The notes beneath the pieces are model-generated. The model made no database searches. It was not told the DNA's origin and saw only the letters and a program-made list of their open reading frames with translations. Made by a program: the position numbers and the translations under genes. Shown here piece by piece: positions 11,927 through 22,637 of a stretch of DNA of 64,000 bases (the first letter of the stretch is position 1; every line of letters begins with the position of its first letter). The DNA comes from Gallionellaceae bacterium. GTDB taxonomy: Bacteria; Pseudomonadota; Gammaproteobacteria; Burkholderiales; Gallionellaceae. Location of the stretch: contig JAVBYO010000003.1 in the NCBI GenBank assembly GCA_030823955.1, positions 1 through 64,000 of the forward strand, read 5' to 3'.

Positions 11927-12556
11927 TTGGCTAGAAATCTTGATGCAAAGTGCCGTCAGTGCCGTCGCGAAGGCGAGAAGCTGTTCCTCAAGGCTGAAAA
12001 ATGTTTCACCGACAAATGTGCGGTAGAGCGTCGTGCCTATCCGCCCGGTCAACACGGCCAGAAGAAGAACCAACGTCAATCCGAATACGGCGGCCAGTTG
12101 CGTGAAAAGCAAAAGCTGCGTCGTATCTACGGCGTGATGGAAGGCCAGTTCCGCCTGACTTACAAGCGTGCTGAAGCCGCCCGCGGCATCACCGGCGAAA
12201 GCCTGTTGCAGATCCTTGAATCGCGCCTGGACAACGTTTCCTACCGTATGGGTTTCGGCGCTTCCCGCGCAGAAGCACGCCAAGTGGTGCGTCACAACTC
12301 CATTCTGGTCAACGGCAAACGCGTCAACATCCCGTCGTACCAAGTGCGTCCGGGTGATGTGGTCGAAGTGGCCGAAAAATCCAAGAACCAGTTGCGTGTA
12401 AAAGCTGCGCTGCAAGCGGCCGAACAGCGCGGTTTCCCGGAGTGGATCGATGTCGACGTCAAGGCTTTCAAGGGTACATACAAAGCTTTGCCGCAACGTT
12501 CCGAATTGCCAGCTACGATCAACGAACACCTCGTTGTCGAGTTGTATTCTAAGTAA
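11927..12556 (+). CDS. rpsD: 30S ribosomal protein S4 (TTG start)
   Basis: [26 protein letters not shown]... Confidence 0.97.
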   Translation: MARNLDAKCRQCRREGEKLFLKAEKCFTDKCAVERRAYPPGQHGQKKNQRQSEYGGQLREKQKLRRIYGVMEGQFRLTYKRAEAARGITGESLLQILESRLDNVSYRMGFGASRAEARQVVRHNSILVNGKRVNIPSYQVRPGDVVEVAEKSKNQLRVKAALQAAEQRGFPEWIDVDVKAFKGTYKALPQRSELPATINEHLVVELYSK

Positions 12557-12574
12557 TCCACGCGGAGTACATAC

Positions 12575-13546
12575 ATGTCCTATACCAATTTGCTGAAGCC
12601 TCGCATCATCGACGTGCAACGTATCTCTCCTACCCAGGCTCGGGTAGTGATGGAGCCGTTCGAGCGCGGCTACGGCCACACATTGGGCAATGCCCTGCGC
12701 CGTATCCTGTTGTCGTCCATGCCTGGTTATGCAGTGACTGAAGTCAAGATCGCCGGTGTATTGCACGAATACTCGTCCATCGACGGCGTGCAAGAAGACG
12801 TGGTTGAGATCCTGCTGAACCTCAAGGGACTGGTTCTCAAGCTGCACAACATCCGCGAAGCGACTCTGCACCTGAAGAAGTCCGGTGCCGGTGTGGTGAC
12901 TGCTGCGGATATCGAGACCAATGCCGATACCGAAGTCATCAATCCGAACCACGTGATCGCGCATCTCACCGCCGGCGGCAAGCTGGAGATCGAGATCAAG
13001 GTCGAACAAGGCCGCGGTTATGTCTCCGCGATCTCGCGTCAGCAGCCAGGCACGACCCGTCCGGTCGGCCACATCGCGCTGGATGCATCGTTCAGCCCGA
13101 TCTCCCGCGTGAGCTACTCGGTCGAGAGCGCCCGTGTCGAGCAGCGTACCGACTTGGACAAGCTGATCATGGACATCGAAACCAACAGCGCCATCGATCC
13201 GGAAGAATCCATCCGTTACGCAGCGCGTATTCTGGTGGACCAGTTCTCCGTGTTCGCCGCACTGGAAGGTACACCGGCGCCGGTTGAGAAACCACAAGCG
13301 CCTAAGGTCGATCCAATGCTGTTGCGTCCGGTAGATGATTTGGAACTGACACCGCGTTCTTCCAACTGCCTCAAGGCTCAGAGCATCCATTACATCGGCG
13401 ATCTGATCCAGCACAACGAAGCAGACCTGCTGCGCACCCCGAACTTGGGTCGCAAGTCGCTGAACGAGATCAAGCAAGTGTTGGCCGAGCATGGTCTGTC
13501 GCTGGGTATGAAATTGGAAAACTGGCCTGCGACCGCAGAGAAGTAA
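12575..13546 (+). CDS. rpoA: DNA-directed RNA polymerase subunit alpha
   Basis: Protein sequence and operon order. Confidence 0.98.
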   Translation: MSYTNLLKPRIIDVQRISPTQARVVMEPFERGYGHTLGNALRRILLSSMPGYAVTEVKIAGVLHEYSSIDGVQEDVVEILLNLKGLVLKLHNIREATLHLKKSGAGVVTAADIETNADTEVINPNHVIAHLTAGGKLEIEIKVEQGRGYVSAISRQQPGTTRPVGHIALDASFSPISRVSYSVESARVEQRTDLDKLIMDIETNSAIDPEESIRYAARILVDQFSVFAALEGTPAPVEKPQAPKVDPMLLRPVDDLELTPRSSNCLKAQSIHYIGDLIQHNEADLLRTPNLGRKSLNEIKQVLAEHGLSLGMKLENWPATAEK

Positions 13547-13582
13547 GCCGGAATAGTTTAAGAGCAGTACGAAAGGATAATC

Positions 13583-13975
13583 ATGCGTCACCGTTTAGGT
13601 CTCAGAAAACTCAACCGCTCCAGCAGTCACCGTCTGGCGATGCTGCGCAACATGACCGTTTCGCTGTTGCGTCACGAAGTCATCAAGACGACTTTGCCCA
13701 AGGCAAAGGAACTGCGTCGCGTGGCAGAACCCATCCTGACATTGGGCAAGACACCAAGTCTGTCCAACCGTCGTTTGGCCTTTGCCCGTCTGCGTGACCG
13801 CGAGATCGTCACCAAGCTGTTCGACGAACTCGGTCCTCGTTATGCAGCTCGTAACGGCGGCTATTCCCGCATTCTGAAGTTCGGTTTCCGTAAGGGCGAC
13901 AACGCTCCTATGGCACTGGTTGAACTGATGGATCGCCCGGCAGAAGCTCAGCCGGTAGAAGTCGCGGACGAATAA
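13583..13975 (+). CDS. rplQ: 50S ribosomal protein L17
   Basis: [24 protein letters not shown]... Confidence 0.98.
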   Translation: MRHRLGLRKLNRSSSHRLAMLRNMTVSLLRHEVIKTTLPKAKELRRVAEPILTLGKTPSLSNRRLAFARLRDREIVTKLFDELGPRYAARNGGYSRILKFGFRKGDNAPMALVELMDRPAEAQPVEVADE

Positions 13976-13999
13976 GTCTTAAGGACCAATAGCAACGCC

Positions 14000-14034
14000 A
14001 ACTAAAGCCGGACTTGTTCCGGCTTTAGTTTTTT
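14000..14034 (+). terminator. Rho-independent terminator of the ribosomal cluster
   Basis: AACTAAAGCCGGA-cttg-TTCCGGCTTTAGTT-TTTT. Confidence 0.9.
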
Positions 14035-14044
14035 GTGCATAGCT

Positions 14045-14455
14045 TCAAGAGAACCAGCGCAGGAATGCGGCAGCTGAAATGGCGGTGATCGCCAATGCGG
14101 AAGAGGATATCCACACTTTGTCGAGGTGTTGCACCTCCCAGTGTTGCCCCAGCCGCAAATAAGCGGCCAGCATCAGGATCGCTAGCGTTACGCAGATCAT
14201 CTTGATGGCGAGTGCATAGGTCGCTATCCCCGAGATATCAGGAAGCTCCTGGTAGTAATAGAACGTGGTCATGCCGAAGGTGGCACCGCTGGCCGCCTGT
14301 GTCAGCCAGCCGATCAGCACGACTTTCGCCAGCTTTTTACGCATCGCGTTCTCACGCCATTTCAGCGCGATCAGCGAACCGCCCACTACCGCAACTGCCC
14401 CAAAGTTATGGACGATCTGAATCGCCGCGTAAGTCAGGTTTTGCGCGTTACTCAT
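14045..14455 (-). CDS. Small integral membrane protein (about four TM segments)
   Basis: 136 aa hydrophobic ORF; overlaps the next gene by ATGA. Confidence 0.75.
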   Translation of the reverse strand: MSNAQNLTYAAIQIVHNFGAVAVVGGSLIALKWRENAMRKKLAKVVLIGWLTQAASGATFGMTTFYYYQELPDISGIATYALAIKMICVTLAILMLAAYLRLGQHWEVQHLDKVWISSSALAITAISAAAFLRWFS

Positions 14456-14787
14456 TGCGAGGTCACTTCAACGCAGCTTTCCAAGCCTGTTGCCATATGC
14501 GACTTGGTGTTCTCAGTCAGGCATATCTTGTGTTTGCCGGGTTTCAATGCATCGAGTTTGATACTGCCCTTGAGCTGGCGCAATACATCGATGCGTTTGT
14601 TATCGACATACAGATGCAAGTGATCGCCGTTGGTACCCAGCATGGCCTCATAGCTCATCGGAACCATGCTAGTGGTACTGACCATAGCGCCGTTGGCTGG
14701 GGAATAGATGGTGATCTTGCCGTCTGCTGCCAGAGCCTGACCATATGCTAGCGCCAGAAAGAAGGGAATCAAAAGCTTGATGTTCAT
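14452..14787 (-). CDS. Predicted exported periplasmic protein
   Basis: MNIKLLIPFFLALAYGQALAADGK signal peptide, GDHLHLYVD motif; start at MNIKLL within the 14452..14862 ORF. Confidence 0.75.
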   Translation of the reverse strand: MNIKLLIPFFLALAYGQALAADGKITIYSPANGAMVSTTSMVPMSYEAMLGTNGDHLHLYVDNKRIDVLRQLKGSIKLDALKPGKHKICLTENTKSHMATGLESCVEVTSQ

Positions 14788-14908
14788 GATCGTTCTCCTT
14801 ATGTGAATAAGCGGAAGAAACGCATCATCATCTAACAATAGTCGACAATAATTGTCAAGCAAGACACATCCCCACCCGGAGAGTGGGGACTATTTAGCCG
14901 CCAATATT

Positions 14909-17728
14909 TTAAGACTTCACCAGCTTCTTCAAATACGGCCCCGTCACGCTGGCCTTGTTCGCCGCAACATCCTTGGGTGAGCCCTGCGCCACGATGCGGC
15001 CTCCGCCTTCGCCGCCTTCCGGCCCCAGATCGATGACCCAATCCGCCGTCTTGATCACGTCCAGATTGTGTTCGATGACCACTAGGGTATTGCCCTGGTC
15101 GCGCAGGGTGTGGATGACTCTGAGCAACATATCGATGTCGTGGAAATGCAGCCCGGTGGTCGGTTCATCGAGGATATACAGCGTGCGCCCGGTATCGCGT
15201 TTGGACAGCTCCAGCGACAGCTTCACGCGCTGTGCCTCGCCCCCGGAGAGGGTGGTGGCGCTCTGTCCCAGCGTGATGTAACCCAGCCCCACATCCAGCA
15301 GCGTCTTCAGCTTGCGCGCGATGATAGGCACCGCCTTAAAGAACTCATAGGCATGCTCCACCGTCATGTTCAACACCTCGTGGATGCTCTTGCCTTTGTA
15401 CAACACCTCCAGCGTCTCGCGGTTATAACGTTGGCCGTGGCACACGTCGCAAGGCACATACACGTCCGGCAGGAAATGCATCTCCACCTTGATCACGCCG
15501 TCGCCCTGGCAGGATTCGCAGCGTCCACCCTTCACGTTGAAGGAGAAGCGCCCCGGCCCGTAGCCGCGCTCGCGCGCAGTCGGCACACCGGAAAAAAGAT
15601 CGCGTATCGGCGTGAACAATCCGGTATAGGTCGCCGGGTTGGAGCGCGGGGTACGCCCGATAGGTGACTGATCGACATTGATGACCTTGTCGAAGAACTC
15701 CAGCCCCTCGATCTCGGCATAAGGTGCGGGCTCGGCATTGCTGCCGTACAGGTGCTTGGCCACGGCGTTATACAGCGTGTCATTGATGAGGGTGGACTTG
15801 CCCGAGCCGGACACTCCGGCCACGCAGGTGAGCAGCCCAACGGGCAGGTCGAGCGTCACATCCTTAAGGTTGTTGCCGCATGCGCCGCTGATCTTTAGCC
15901 TGCGACCTTTCTCCGGCTTGCGATATTTGTCCGGCAGCGGGATGCTGCGCCGTCCGGAGAGATAGTCGCCGGTGAGTGATTGCGGGTTGGCACATACTTC
16001 TTTGGGTGTTCCTTGCGCCACGATCACGCCGCCATGCTCGCCCGCACCCGGCCCCATATCCACCACATAGTCGGCGGTCTGGATGGCATCTTCGTCGTGC
16101 TCCACCACGATCACACTGTTACCCATGTCGCGCAGGCGCTTCAACGTGTCCAGCAAGCGGTCGTTATCGCGCTGATGCAGGCCGATGGACGGCTCGTCTA
16201 GCACATACATCACCCCGGTGAGGCCGGAGCCGATCTGCGACGCGAGGCGGATACGCTGCGCCTCACCACCGGACAGTGTCTCGGCGGAACGCTCCAGCGA
16301 CAGATAGTCCAGTCCCACGTTGTTGAGGAAGGTCAGGCGGCTGGCGATCTCCAGCACGATCTTCTCTGCGATGGCCTGTTTATTGCCGGGCAGCTTCACC
16401 TGCTGAAAGAAAGTCAGTGCCTGCTTCAGCGGCAAGGCACTGAGCTGATAGATGGTGTGGTCGGCCACGCGTACATGGCGCGCTTCCTCGCGCAAGCGGG
16501 TGCCCTGGCACTCCGGGCAGGAGCAGGAGTTCAGATACTTCGCCAGCTCTTCGCGCACCGTGGGCGAATCCGTCTCCTTGTAACGCCGCTCCAGGTTGTT
16601 CACGATGCCCTCGAAGGCATGCTCGCGCAACATTTTTTTGCCGCGCTCGTTCACATAGGCGAACGGGATCTCTTCGCGGCCACTGCCGTACAACACTACC
16701 TTCTGGATCTTCTCCGGCAAGCGTTCGTACGGACGCTCCAGATCGAATTCGTAATGTTGCGCCAGACTGTCCAGCATCTGGAAATAGAACTGGTTGCGTT
16801 TATCCCAGCCCTTGATCGCGCCACCGCTTAACGACAGCGAGGGAAAGGCCACGATACGGGCCGGATCGAAGAACGAGATCACGCCCAAACCGTCGCACTT
16901 CGGGCAGGCCCCCATCGGGCTGTTGAACGAGAACAAACGCGGTTCCAGCTCTTGCAGCGAATAATTGCACACGGGGCAGGCGAACTTGGCCGAGAACAGA
17001 TGCTCCTTGCCGCTATCCATCTCCACCGCCAGCGCGCGGCCATCGGCATGGCGCAATGCCGTCTCGAACGATTCCGCCAGACGCTGCTTGATGTCGGGTG
17101 CGACTTTCAATCTATCCACCACGATCTCGATGGTGTGTTTCGAATTCTTCGCCAGCTTGGGCAGCGCATCCATCTCGCACACCTTGCCGTTCACACGCAG
17201 GCGCACGAAACCCTGCGCGCGCAGCTCGTCGAACATATCCAATTGCTCGCCTTTGCGCTCTACCACGATAGGCGACAGGATCATCACCTTGGTGCCCTCC
17301 GGCAGCGCCAGCACATGGTCCACCATCTGGCCCACCGACTGCGCCTGCAACACGATGCCGTGCTGCGGGCAATACGGGTCACCCGCGCGCGCGAACAACA
17401 GACGCAGATAATCGTGTATCTCGGTGACAGTACCCACCGTCGAGCGCGGATTGTGCGAAGTGGCCTTCTGCTCGATGGCGATGGCGGGGGAGAGTCCCTC
17501 GATCAGATCTACGTCCGGCTTCTCCATCAATTGCAGGAACTGCCGCGCATAAGCGGAGAGCGATTCCACATAACGCCGCTGCCCTTCCGCATACAGCGTA
17601 TCGAACGCGAGCGAAGACTTGCCGGAGCCGGACAAGCCGGTGATCACAACCAACTGGTTGCGCGGGATATCGAGGTTGATGTTCTTGAGATTGTGGGTGC
17701 GCGCACCGCGTATTTTGATGTATTCCAT
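14909..17728 (-). CDS. uvrA: Excinuclease ABC subunit A
   Basis: [44 protein letters not shown]..., two ABC modules; start trimmed from ORF start 17812. Confidence 0.97.
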   Translation of the reverse strand: MEYIKIRGARTHNLKNINLDIPRNQLVVITGLSGSGKSSLAFDTLYAEGQRRYVESLSAYARQFLQLMEKPDVDLIEGLSPAIAIEQKATSHNPRSTVGTVTEIHDYLRLLFARAGDPYCPQHGIVLQAQSVGQMVDHVLALPEGTKVMILSPIVVERKGEQLDMFDELRAQGFVRLRVNGKVCEMDALPKLAKNSKHTIEIVVDRLKVAPDIKQRLAESFETALRHADGRALAVEMDSGKEHLFSAKFACPVCNYSLQELEPRLFSFNSPMGACPKCDGLGVISFFDPARIVAFPSLSLSGGAIKGWDKRNQFYFQMLDSLAQHYEFDLERPYERLPEKIQKVVLYGSGREEIPFAYVNERGKKMLREHAFEGIVNNLERRYKETDSPTVREELAKYLNSCSCPECQGTRLREEARHVRVADHTIYQLSALPLKQALTFFQQVKLPGNKQAIAEKIVLEIASRLTFLNNVGLDYLSLERSAETLSGGEAQRIRLASQIGSGLTGVMYVLDEPSIGLHQRDNDRLLDTLKRLRDMGNSVIVVEHDEDAIQTADYVVDMGPGAGEHGGVIVAQGTPKEVCANPQSLTGDYLSGRRSIPLPDKYRKPEKGRRLKISGACGNNLKDVTLDLPVGLLTCVAGVSGSGKSTLINDTLYNAVAKHLYGSNAEPAPYAEIEGLEFFDKVINVDQSPIGRTPRSNPATYTGLFTPIRDLFSGVPTARERGYGPGRFSFNVKGGRCESCQGDGVIKVEMHFLPDVYVPCDVCHGQRYNRETLEVLYKGKSIHEVLNMTVEHAYEFFKAVPIIARKLKTLLDVGLGYITLGQSATTLSGGEAQRVKLSLELSKRDTGRTLYILDEPTTGLHFHDIDMLLRVIHTLRDQGNTLVVIEHNLDVIKTADWVIDLGPEGGEGGGRIVAQGSPKDVAANKASVTGPYLKKLVKS

Positions 17729-17986
17729 GTGGAGCCAAGGCGTAGAAAAACGACCAGACAATATACGCGAAAACGGAGGCTTTCCCAACTGACAGAATCC
17801 GGCCAAATTCAATTCTCGTTTATCCTGAGATTCGAATGACTCTCGTTATCAGCACTCATCATTCATGCACGGCTAGTTTGGTATCAACAGCTAGACAAGC
17901 CAGCTCCCCAATGATTGAGTGAACAATCTGGACACACGCCAGATGGCTTACTACACTGTCTCCATTGAATCGGAGGAGAAGACTTC

Positions 17987-18229
17987 ATGGAAGTCGTCAT
18001 CAAGAAATGGGGTAACAGCGCAACAGTGCGCATTCCGGCGGCCATCAAGGCGGCAGCGCATGTCGATCTTGAGCAGTCCGGCGATGTGTGCGAAGAGCAA
18101 GGCCGCATTGTCATCGAGCCAGTACGCCGCAAGTCAGACAAACTCGAAGATATCATCGGCGGCATCACCGGCAACAATCTGCACAAACCCATCGACACAG
18201 GCACGCCAGTCGGCAAAGAAGTCTGGTAA
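17987..18229 (+). CDS. MazE/AbrB-type antitoxin
   Basis: MEVVIKKWGNSATVRIPAAIKAAAHVDLEQ... SpoVT-AbrB fold pattern. Confidence 0.85.
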   Translation: MEVVIKKWGNSATVRIPAAIKAAAHVDLEQSGDVCEEQGRIVIEPVRRKSDKLEDIIGGITGNNLHKPIDTGTPVGKEVW

Positions 18230-18298
18230 TGAATCCGCTACGTGTCGGATGCGGGTGACATCGTCTGGCACGAACCATCGCCGCTGCTGGGCATATAA
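18229..18298 (+). pseudogene. mazF toxin relic (frameshifted N-terminal stub)
   Basis: TAATG overlap start, then after one extra A the frame reads IRYVSDAGDIVWHEPSPLLGI*, matching the MazF N-terminus pattern (M)IRYVPDxGDIVW. Confidence 0.7.
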
Positions 18299-18411
18299 CA
18301 GCCTCTCGCATAGGTAGCATCATAGGCCTGCTATAGCGTAGGCTTAACTCTTGCTCCTCTACGATCACTTCCGTATAGTCAAAAATCTCCATAGTGGAGG
18401 TGAGCGGATAT

Positions 18412-20400
18412 ATGAGTGTTATTTCAGGAAAAGATAAACAGCCAAACTCAACTGAGTTCAACGCTGAATTATTGGAAATCATCGGTGCGCTAGCTCAAAA
18501 CCTTCATAACACACGTTCAGATGAATTGTGTTGCGATATTCCAATGGAAAACTTGAGTGCTTTGCATCAAGGCGAATTTGCGGAATATTCAATTGACGAC
18601 AAAACTATTCGCTTTGCTTCACTCGAAGCACGTAACCGTTGTGTTGCCTCCTATGTGTTTGAAATAAACAAAACGGAATTCACCAATAATTCGAGAATGT
18701 GGCTGGATGCAGCGTATGATCTTTGGCGCTGTGAAATTGGCAAGACTGACACTGCATCAGGGCGGCTTCTGGCTCTTGTGCATGAAACTGACGATGTTCT
18801 CTCTATCGCAGCGAATGCGATTCAGGTCAAGTCGGTGGATGTATTTGATGCGCTGCATGTCATTAAGGCAGCACTGCCATATCTTACCAAATTAGCAATT
18901 GAGGAAGTATTCAGGCTGTGTGCTGCGCAACACGAAAGCACGAAAAACGACCTTTGTGCCGGCATGATCTACAGCGAACTTGAGAGGTATTTCGTAAGGC
19001 AGCCACAGGCTGTGCGCGCAGCACACCTCTTCCTCAGAGAAACCCCCGCTGAGGGCGCAGCCAGTCTGCATTTGGTTTTCATCATGGCCCTCGCGAAGTC
19101 GTCACCAGAGGAAGCAGTCAGGTTGTCACTTGAGGACGCGAAGTCCCAGAGTGCAATTCTCAAGAGCGCAGCTTTGTATACATTGGGTCGATTGCTTGCT
19201 TCATCTATAGTCACATCCGATTCGATTCCATCGGTGTCGACAGCAATCATTGCGCACATGGTCGACTCCGTAGAACAAGTTCGCTTGTCGGCCATACATG
19301 CAGCCGCACAAGCCGTGCCAATCATCGATGTATTTGATGCTTCGCTAATTTCATTAGGGGAGGCTGGAGATCAGCATGCTCTTAGCGCATCTGCCAATGC
19401 TCTTTTTATGAATACGGCAGAAATGAAACATAAGGCTAACTTTGGCGATTGGTTTAGTTTAATGCGCAAGGTGTTGCCAAGCTCAAAAGGTGTGCTGGAT
19501 AGCTTTGATCATATTTTGGGGCAGATGATTGCCGATCCAGAGCAACAGCAATTCGCCATCTCCTGCTTGACTGAATGGGTTGAGGAAAATGCCAAGGATG
19601 TACCAAAGGATAAGTCAGCAGCAGAGTTGTTTGATGGAACGATTGGTGAAATAGCAAACCGCCCAGAGCTACTTTCACAGGTGATTACGGACTGGTTTCT
19701 TTCAGATAGTAGACAACTCGCTGCCGCTGCTGCCGGACTGCTATCTTTCTTATGGGTGCGTAAATTAAGAGAAGTCGAGTTTAGCGTGCCGCGTCTCGAT
19801 GGTTTGGAGCAAGGCGATTTGATATTTCTAGTAAGGCGTATGCTGGGCTTTGTGACTTCTGAAGAGCATCTGTTGTCGCTGACGATGTCTTTGCTTAAAA
19901 CGCAAGATGCGCCACAGCGAACTTTTGGCATAGTCCATTCCTTGCTGATAGATGAAATTGGGAGAGACTACCCATCTTCCACCATTGAAATGTTGGGGGC
20001 TGCGAGCAGTTCAGCAACGGATGCCAACTTATCAGCATTTTATTCAAGTGCAATAAAAGTGATCAAGGACCGCATCAACGTTCTTGATGCGCTACCGCGA
20101 CTTACTGAGTTGAGGCCGCCACCTAGACTTCAGCGTCAGTTTTCAGGGGCGCATGCAAAACAGATGGAGGCCGCATCTGAGGATGCAAAGAAACATTCAA
20201 TAATTCGTCAAATCGCAATGGAGATTCCAATAAAAGCGGGCATTGGGTCATTTAGTTTTCATGATGGAAATCTTACGGAGCCAACACATTTTCATTCGCT
20301 GTCCACATCAATCTCACTGCCACGGCGATATGTCATCGACACCGTTGGGTATGAAATTCACGCCATGATGTTCCGCCTTGCCAAGAGGGAGCTGTCATGA
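18412..20400 (+). CDS. Large helical protein, HEAT-like repeats; first gene of putative two-gene defence operon
   Basis: GGAGGTGAG Shine-Dalgarno before ATG 18412; alpha-helical repeat-like sequence; overlaps the next gene by ATGA. Confidence 0.8.
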   Translation: MSVISGKDKQPNSTEFNAELLEIIGALAQNLHNTRSDELCCDIPMENLSALHQGEFAEYSIDDKTIRFASLEARNRCVASYVFEINKTEFTNNSRMWLDAAYDLWRCEIGKTDTASGRLLALVHETDDVLSIAANAIQVKSVDVFDALHVIKAALPYLTKLAIEEVFRLCAAQHESTKNDLCAGMIYSELERYFVRQPQAVRAAHLFLRETPAEGAASLHLVFIMALAKSSPEEAVRLSLEDAKSQSAILKSAALYTLGRLLASSIVTSDSIPSVSTAIIAHMVDSVEQVRLSAIHAAAQAVPIIDVFDASLISLGEAGDQHALSASANALFMNTAEMKHKANFGDWFSLMRKVLPSSKGVLDSFDHILGQMIADPEQQQFAISCLTEWVEENAKDVPKDKSAAELFDGTIGEIANRPELLSQVITDWFLSDSRQLAAAAAGLLSFLWVRKLREVEFSVPRLDGLEQGDLIFLVRRMLGFVTSEEHLLSLTMSLLKTQDAPQRTFGIVHSLLIDEIGRDYPSSTIEMLGAASSSATDANLSAFYSSAIKVIKDRINVLDALPRLTELRPPPRLQRQFSGAHAKQMEAASEDAKKHSIIRQIAMEIPIKAGIGSFSFHDGNLTEPTHFHSLSTSISLPRRYVIDTVGYEIHAMMFRLAKRELS

Positions 20401-22091
20401 AACTAATTCTTGCTCAATATCTGCGTACTCTTAAAGAACGTGACGAATTTGACCGTTTGCTTCCAGACCTTCTGCTTGCGATGGGTTATGTCCCAGTCTC
20501 AAAGCCACAAACGGGAGTTCGACAGTTTGGAGTTGACTTGGCGGCGGTTGGTATCTCGCCAGAGGATGGCATTCAGGAATTACTATTGTTGGTCATTAAG
20601 CGCGGAGATATAGGTCGCGCCGACTGGGATTCAGGGCCTCAATCTGTTCGACAAAGCTTGAATGAGGTTCTTGATGTCTATTTGAAAACTCACGTCGAAC
20701 CCGCGCATGAATCTCTTAGGAAGCGAATTGTTCTTGCCACTACGGGCGATTTGAAACAGGACACACAAATAAATTGGGATAGCTACACAAAGGAACATGC
20801 AACACTTGCCTCCTTCAACTTCTGGGGTGGCGACCAAATTGCGCTACTCCTTGAGCAACATATGCTCAACGAACACATCTTCGATGCAGAAGACCGCTCC
20901 AATCTAAGGAAGTCGCTCGCCCTATCGGGCGATCTTGATTACGACCAGAAGGATTTGTACAAATTATTCCTTCGGCAACTTGGATTGACCCATGAAGGTG
21001 CACTGTCCAATCAAACCACAAAGCCTCGTGATTTGATAAAGGCCTTGCGAGTTGTCAATTTGGCTGCGCAGATTTTTGCGCACTGGTCAGAGGACGAGGG
21101 TAATTTGAAACAGGCGCAGGTGGCTGTTGAGCGTGCCGTGCTTTGGGCGTGGCACCGAATTCACCTTGAAGAAGAAAATAACAGGCATCTTTACCACCAA
21201 GAGCTTGGTGAGTTATGGATGGGGTATAACACGGCAGGGAAAAATTATTTCGAGAAGCTGCAAGGTCACTTGTATGTGGAAGACGGAATGTCTGGATATT
21301 GCCGAGAAAACGCAGAGTTCTCGCTGGTCGTTTTCGAGCAAATTGGGCTGCTCGCGTCGATTGGGCTATGTCGAGCATTGGTGATGGCAGACGAACAGAT
21401 ACAACAAGCTGGACTTCGAGATGCGGCCATTGTGGCTGATGCATTGGCTGCATTACTAGAAAACAATCCTATTTCCGGCTCGCCAGTATTTGATGGACAT
21501 GTAATTGATATCACCCTTGGGTTGCTATTGCTGCATTCCACTGGCTATAAGCTGCAGGCACAAAATTGGCTTGCCGAACTGGTTAAGCGAATTGATTACA
21601 CATTCAAGATCAAGCGCAACTTCCCAATCTGTACGGACTCAACAGATGACCTCGTAGAAGCAACAGTTTTTGGAGATGAGGAGTTGCGCGCTCGTTTGAT
21701 GAGAACATCGTGGTTGTTGCCCACTCTAGCAGCTTGGGCGGTGATACTTGAGCGCGATGATCTGTATGCTGTAATTGCAAAGAATTCAAAAACAGATTAC
21801 CCGGAAATATGTCTTCAGCTATGGCATCCAACTCAAGAGTTGCCCAAACATCTGTATTTCCATATGGCGCAGTACCAGTGCGGCGAGTCTGAAGCACCAA
21901 TCAAACTACCTGATACTGTTGAAGAGTTCCGTGACAGGGTTCAGGCGGTTCTGAATTCATCTCGGCACAATATTATTGAATCATCTCCTGCGTGGAAGGG
22001 AGGGTTGCCTGCAATTGACTTGGTGGCTTGCAGGCATTTTAGGACACCTGTTGCACCATTCCTTTGGTATCAGTTATTGCAGAATAATTAG
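20397..22091 (+). CDS. Protein with N-terminal restriction endonuclease-like (PD-(D/E)xK superfamily-like) domain; second gene of operon
   Basis: N-term FDRLLPDLLLAMGYVPVS...GVRQFGVDLAAVG...ELLLLVIKRGDIGRADWD then IVLATTGDLKQD...FNFWGGDQIALLLEQHML; ATGA coupling. Confidence 0.75.
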   Translation: MKLILAQYLRTLKERDEFDRLLPDLLLAMGYVPVSKPQTGVRQFGVDLAAVGISPEDGIQELLLLVIKRGDIGRADWDSGPQSVRQSLNEVLDVYLKTHVEPAHESLRKRIVLATTGDLKQDTQINWDSYTKEHATLASFNFWGGDQIALLLEQHMLNEHIFDAEDRSNLRKSLALSGDLDYDQKDLYKLFLRQLGLTHEGALSNQTTKPRDLIKALRVVNLAAQIFAHWSEDEGNLKQAQVAVERAVLWAWHRIHLEEENNRHLYHQELGELWMGYNTAGKNYFEKLQGHLYVEDGMSGYCRENAEFSLVVFEQIGLLASIGLCRALVMADEQIQQAGLRDAAIVADALAALLENNPISGSPVFDGHVIDITLGLLLLHSTGYKLQAQNWLAELVKRIDYTFKIKRNFPICTDSTDDLVEATVFGDEELRARLMRTSWLLPTLAAWAVILERDDLYAVIAKNSKTDYPEICLQLWHPTQELPKHLYFHMAQYQCGESEAPIKLPDTVEEFRDRVQAVLNSSRHNIIESSPAWKGGLPAIDLVACRHFRTPVAPFLWYQLLQNN

Positions 22092-22207
22092 CGCGCAAAC
22101 TCCCTAAGCGTGGCATCTTGGCATAGCGTTTGTTGCTCAGCTGGCATCGGAACGTTCGTTCCATAAGATGCGATTGCCGTCATGTACAAGGAATCCAGAC
22201 CATGTAG

Positions 22208-22552
22208 CCCCAGCCAGCTTTCTTTGAAGAGCATGAAATCCGCCGCGTGTATGACGAGGCTACTGAAACTTGGTGGTTTTCGGTGGTGGATATTGTGCAG
22301 GTGTTGACGCAGCAAACGGATTACCAGACGGCGCGAAAATACTGGAACAAGTTGAAAGAACGGCTGGGCAAGGAAGGTAGTCAACTGGTGACAAATTGTC
22401 ACCAGTTGAAAATGACTGCCGATGATGGCAAGCAGCGGCTTACCGATGTTGCTACTGCCGAAACGCCGCTGCGTTTAGTGCAGTCCGTGCCCAGTCCCAA
22501 GGCCGAACCAATCAAACTTTGGTTGGCTAAGGTGGGTTACGAGCGGACTTAA
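22208..22552 (+). pseudogene. Truncated BRO-N domain (phage antirepressor-like) gene
   Basis: Frame reads PQPAFFEEHEIRRVYDEATETWWFSVVDIVQVLTQQTDYQTARKYWNKLKERL...SQLVTNCHQLKMTADDGK...LVQSVPSPKAEPIKLWLAKVGYERT*; no ATG start and the C-terminal part is missing. Confidence 0.7.
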
Positions 22553-22637
22553 TCAGACCTTCCTAAGGCCATTGCTGTCGGGCGGCGGGCTGACCTGTTA
22601 AGATACGCCCCTCCAGAAAATCACTTGTTACTGCTTC

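Noticed and set aside
11429-13591. 720 aa minus-strand ORF opposite rpsK-rpsD-rpoA
   Set aside because: Antisense to confidently identified ribosomal protein and RNAP genes; an open frame created by codon bias.
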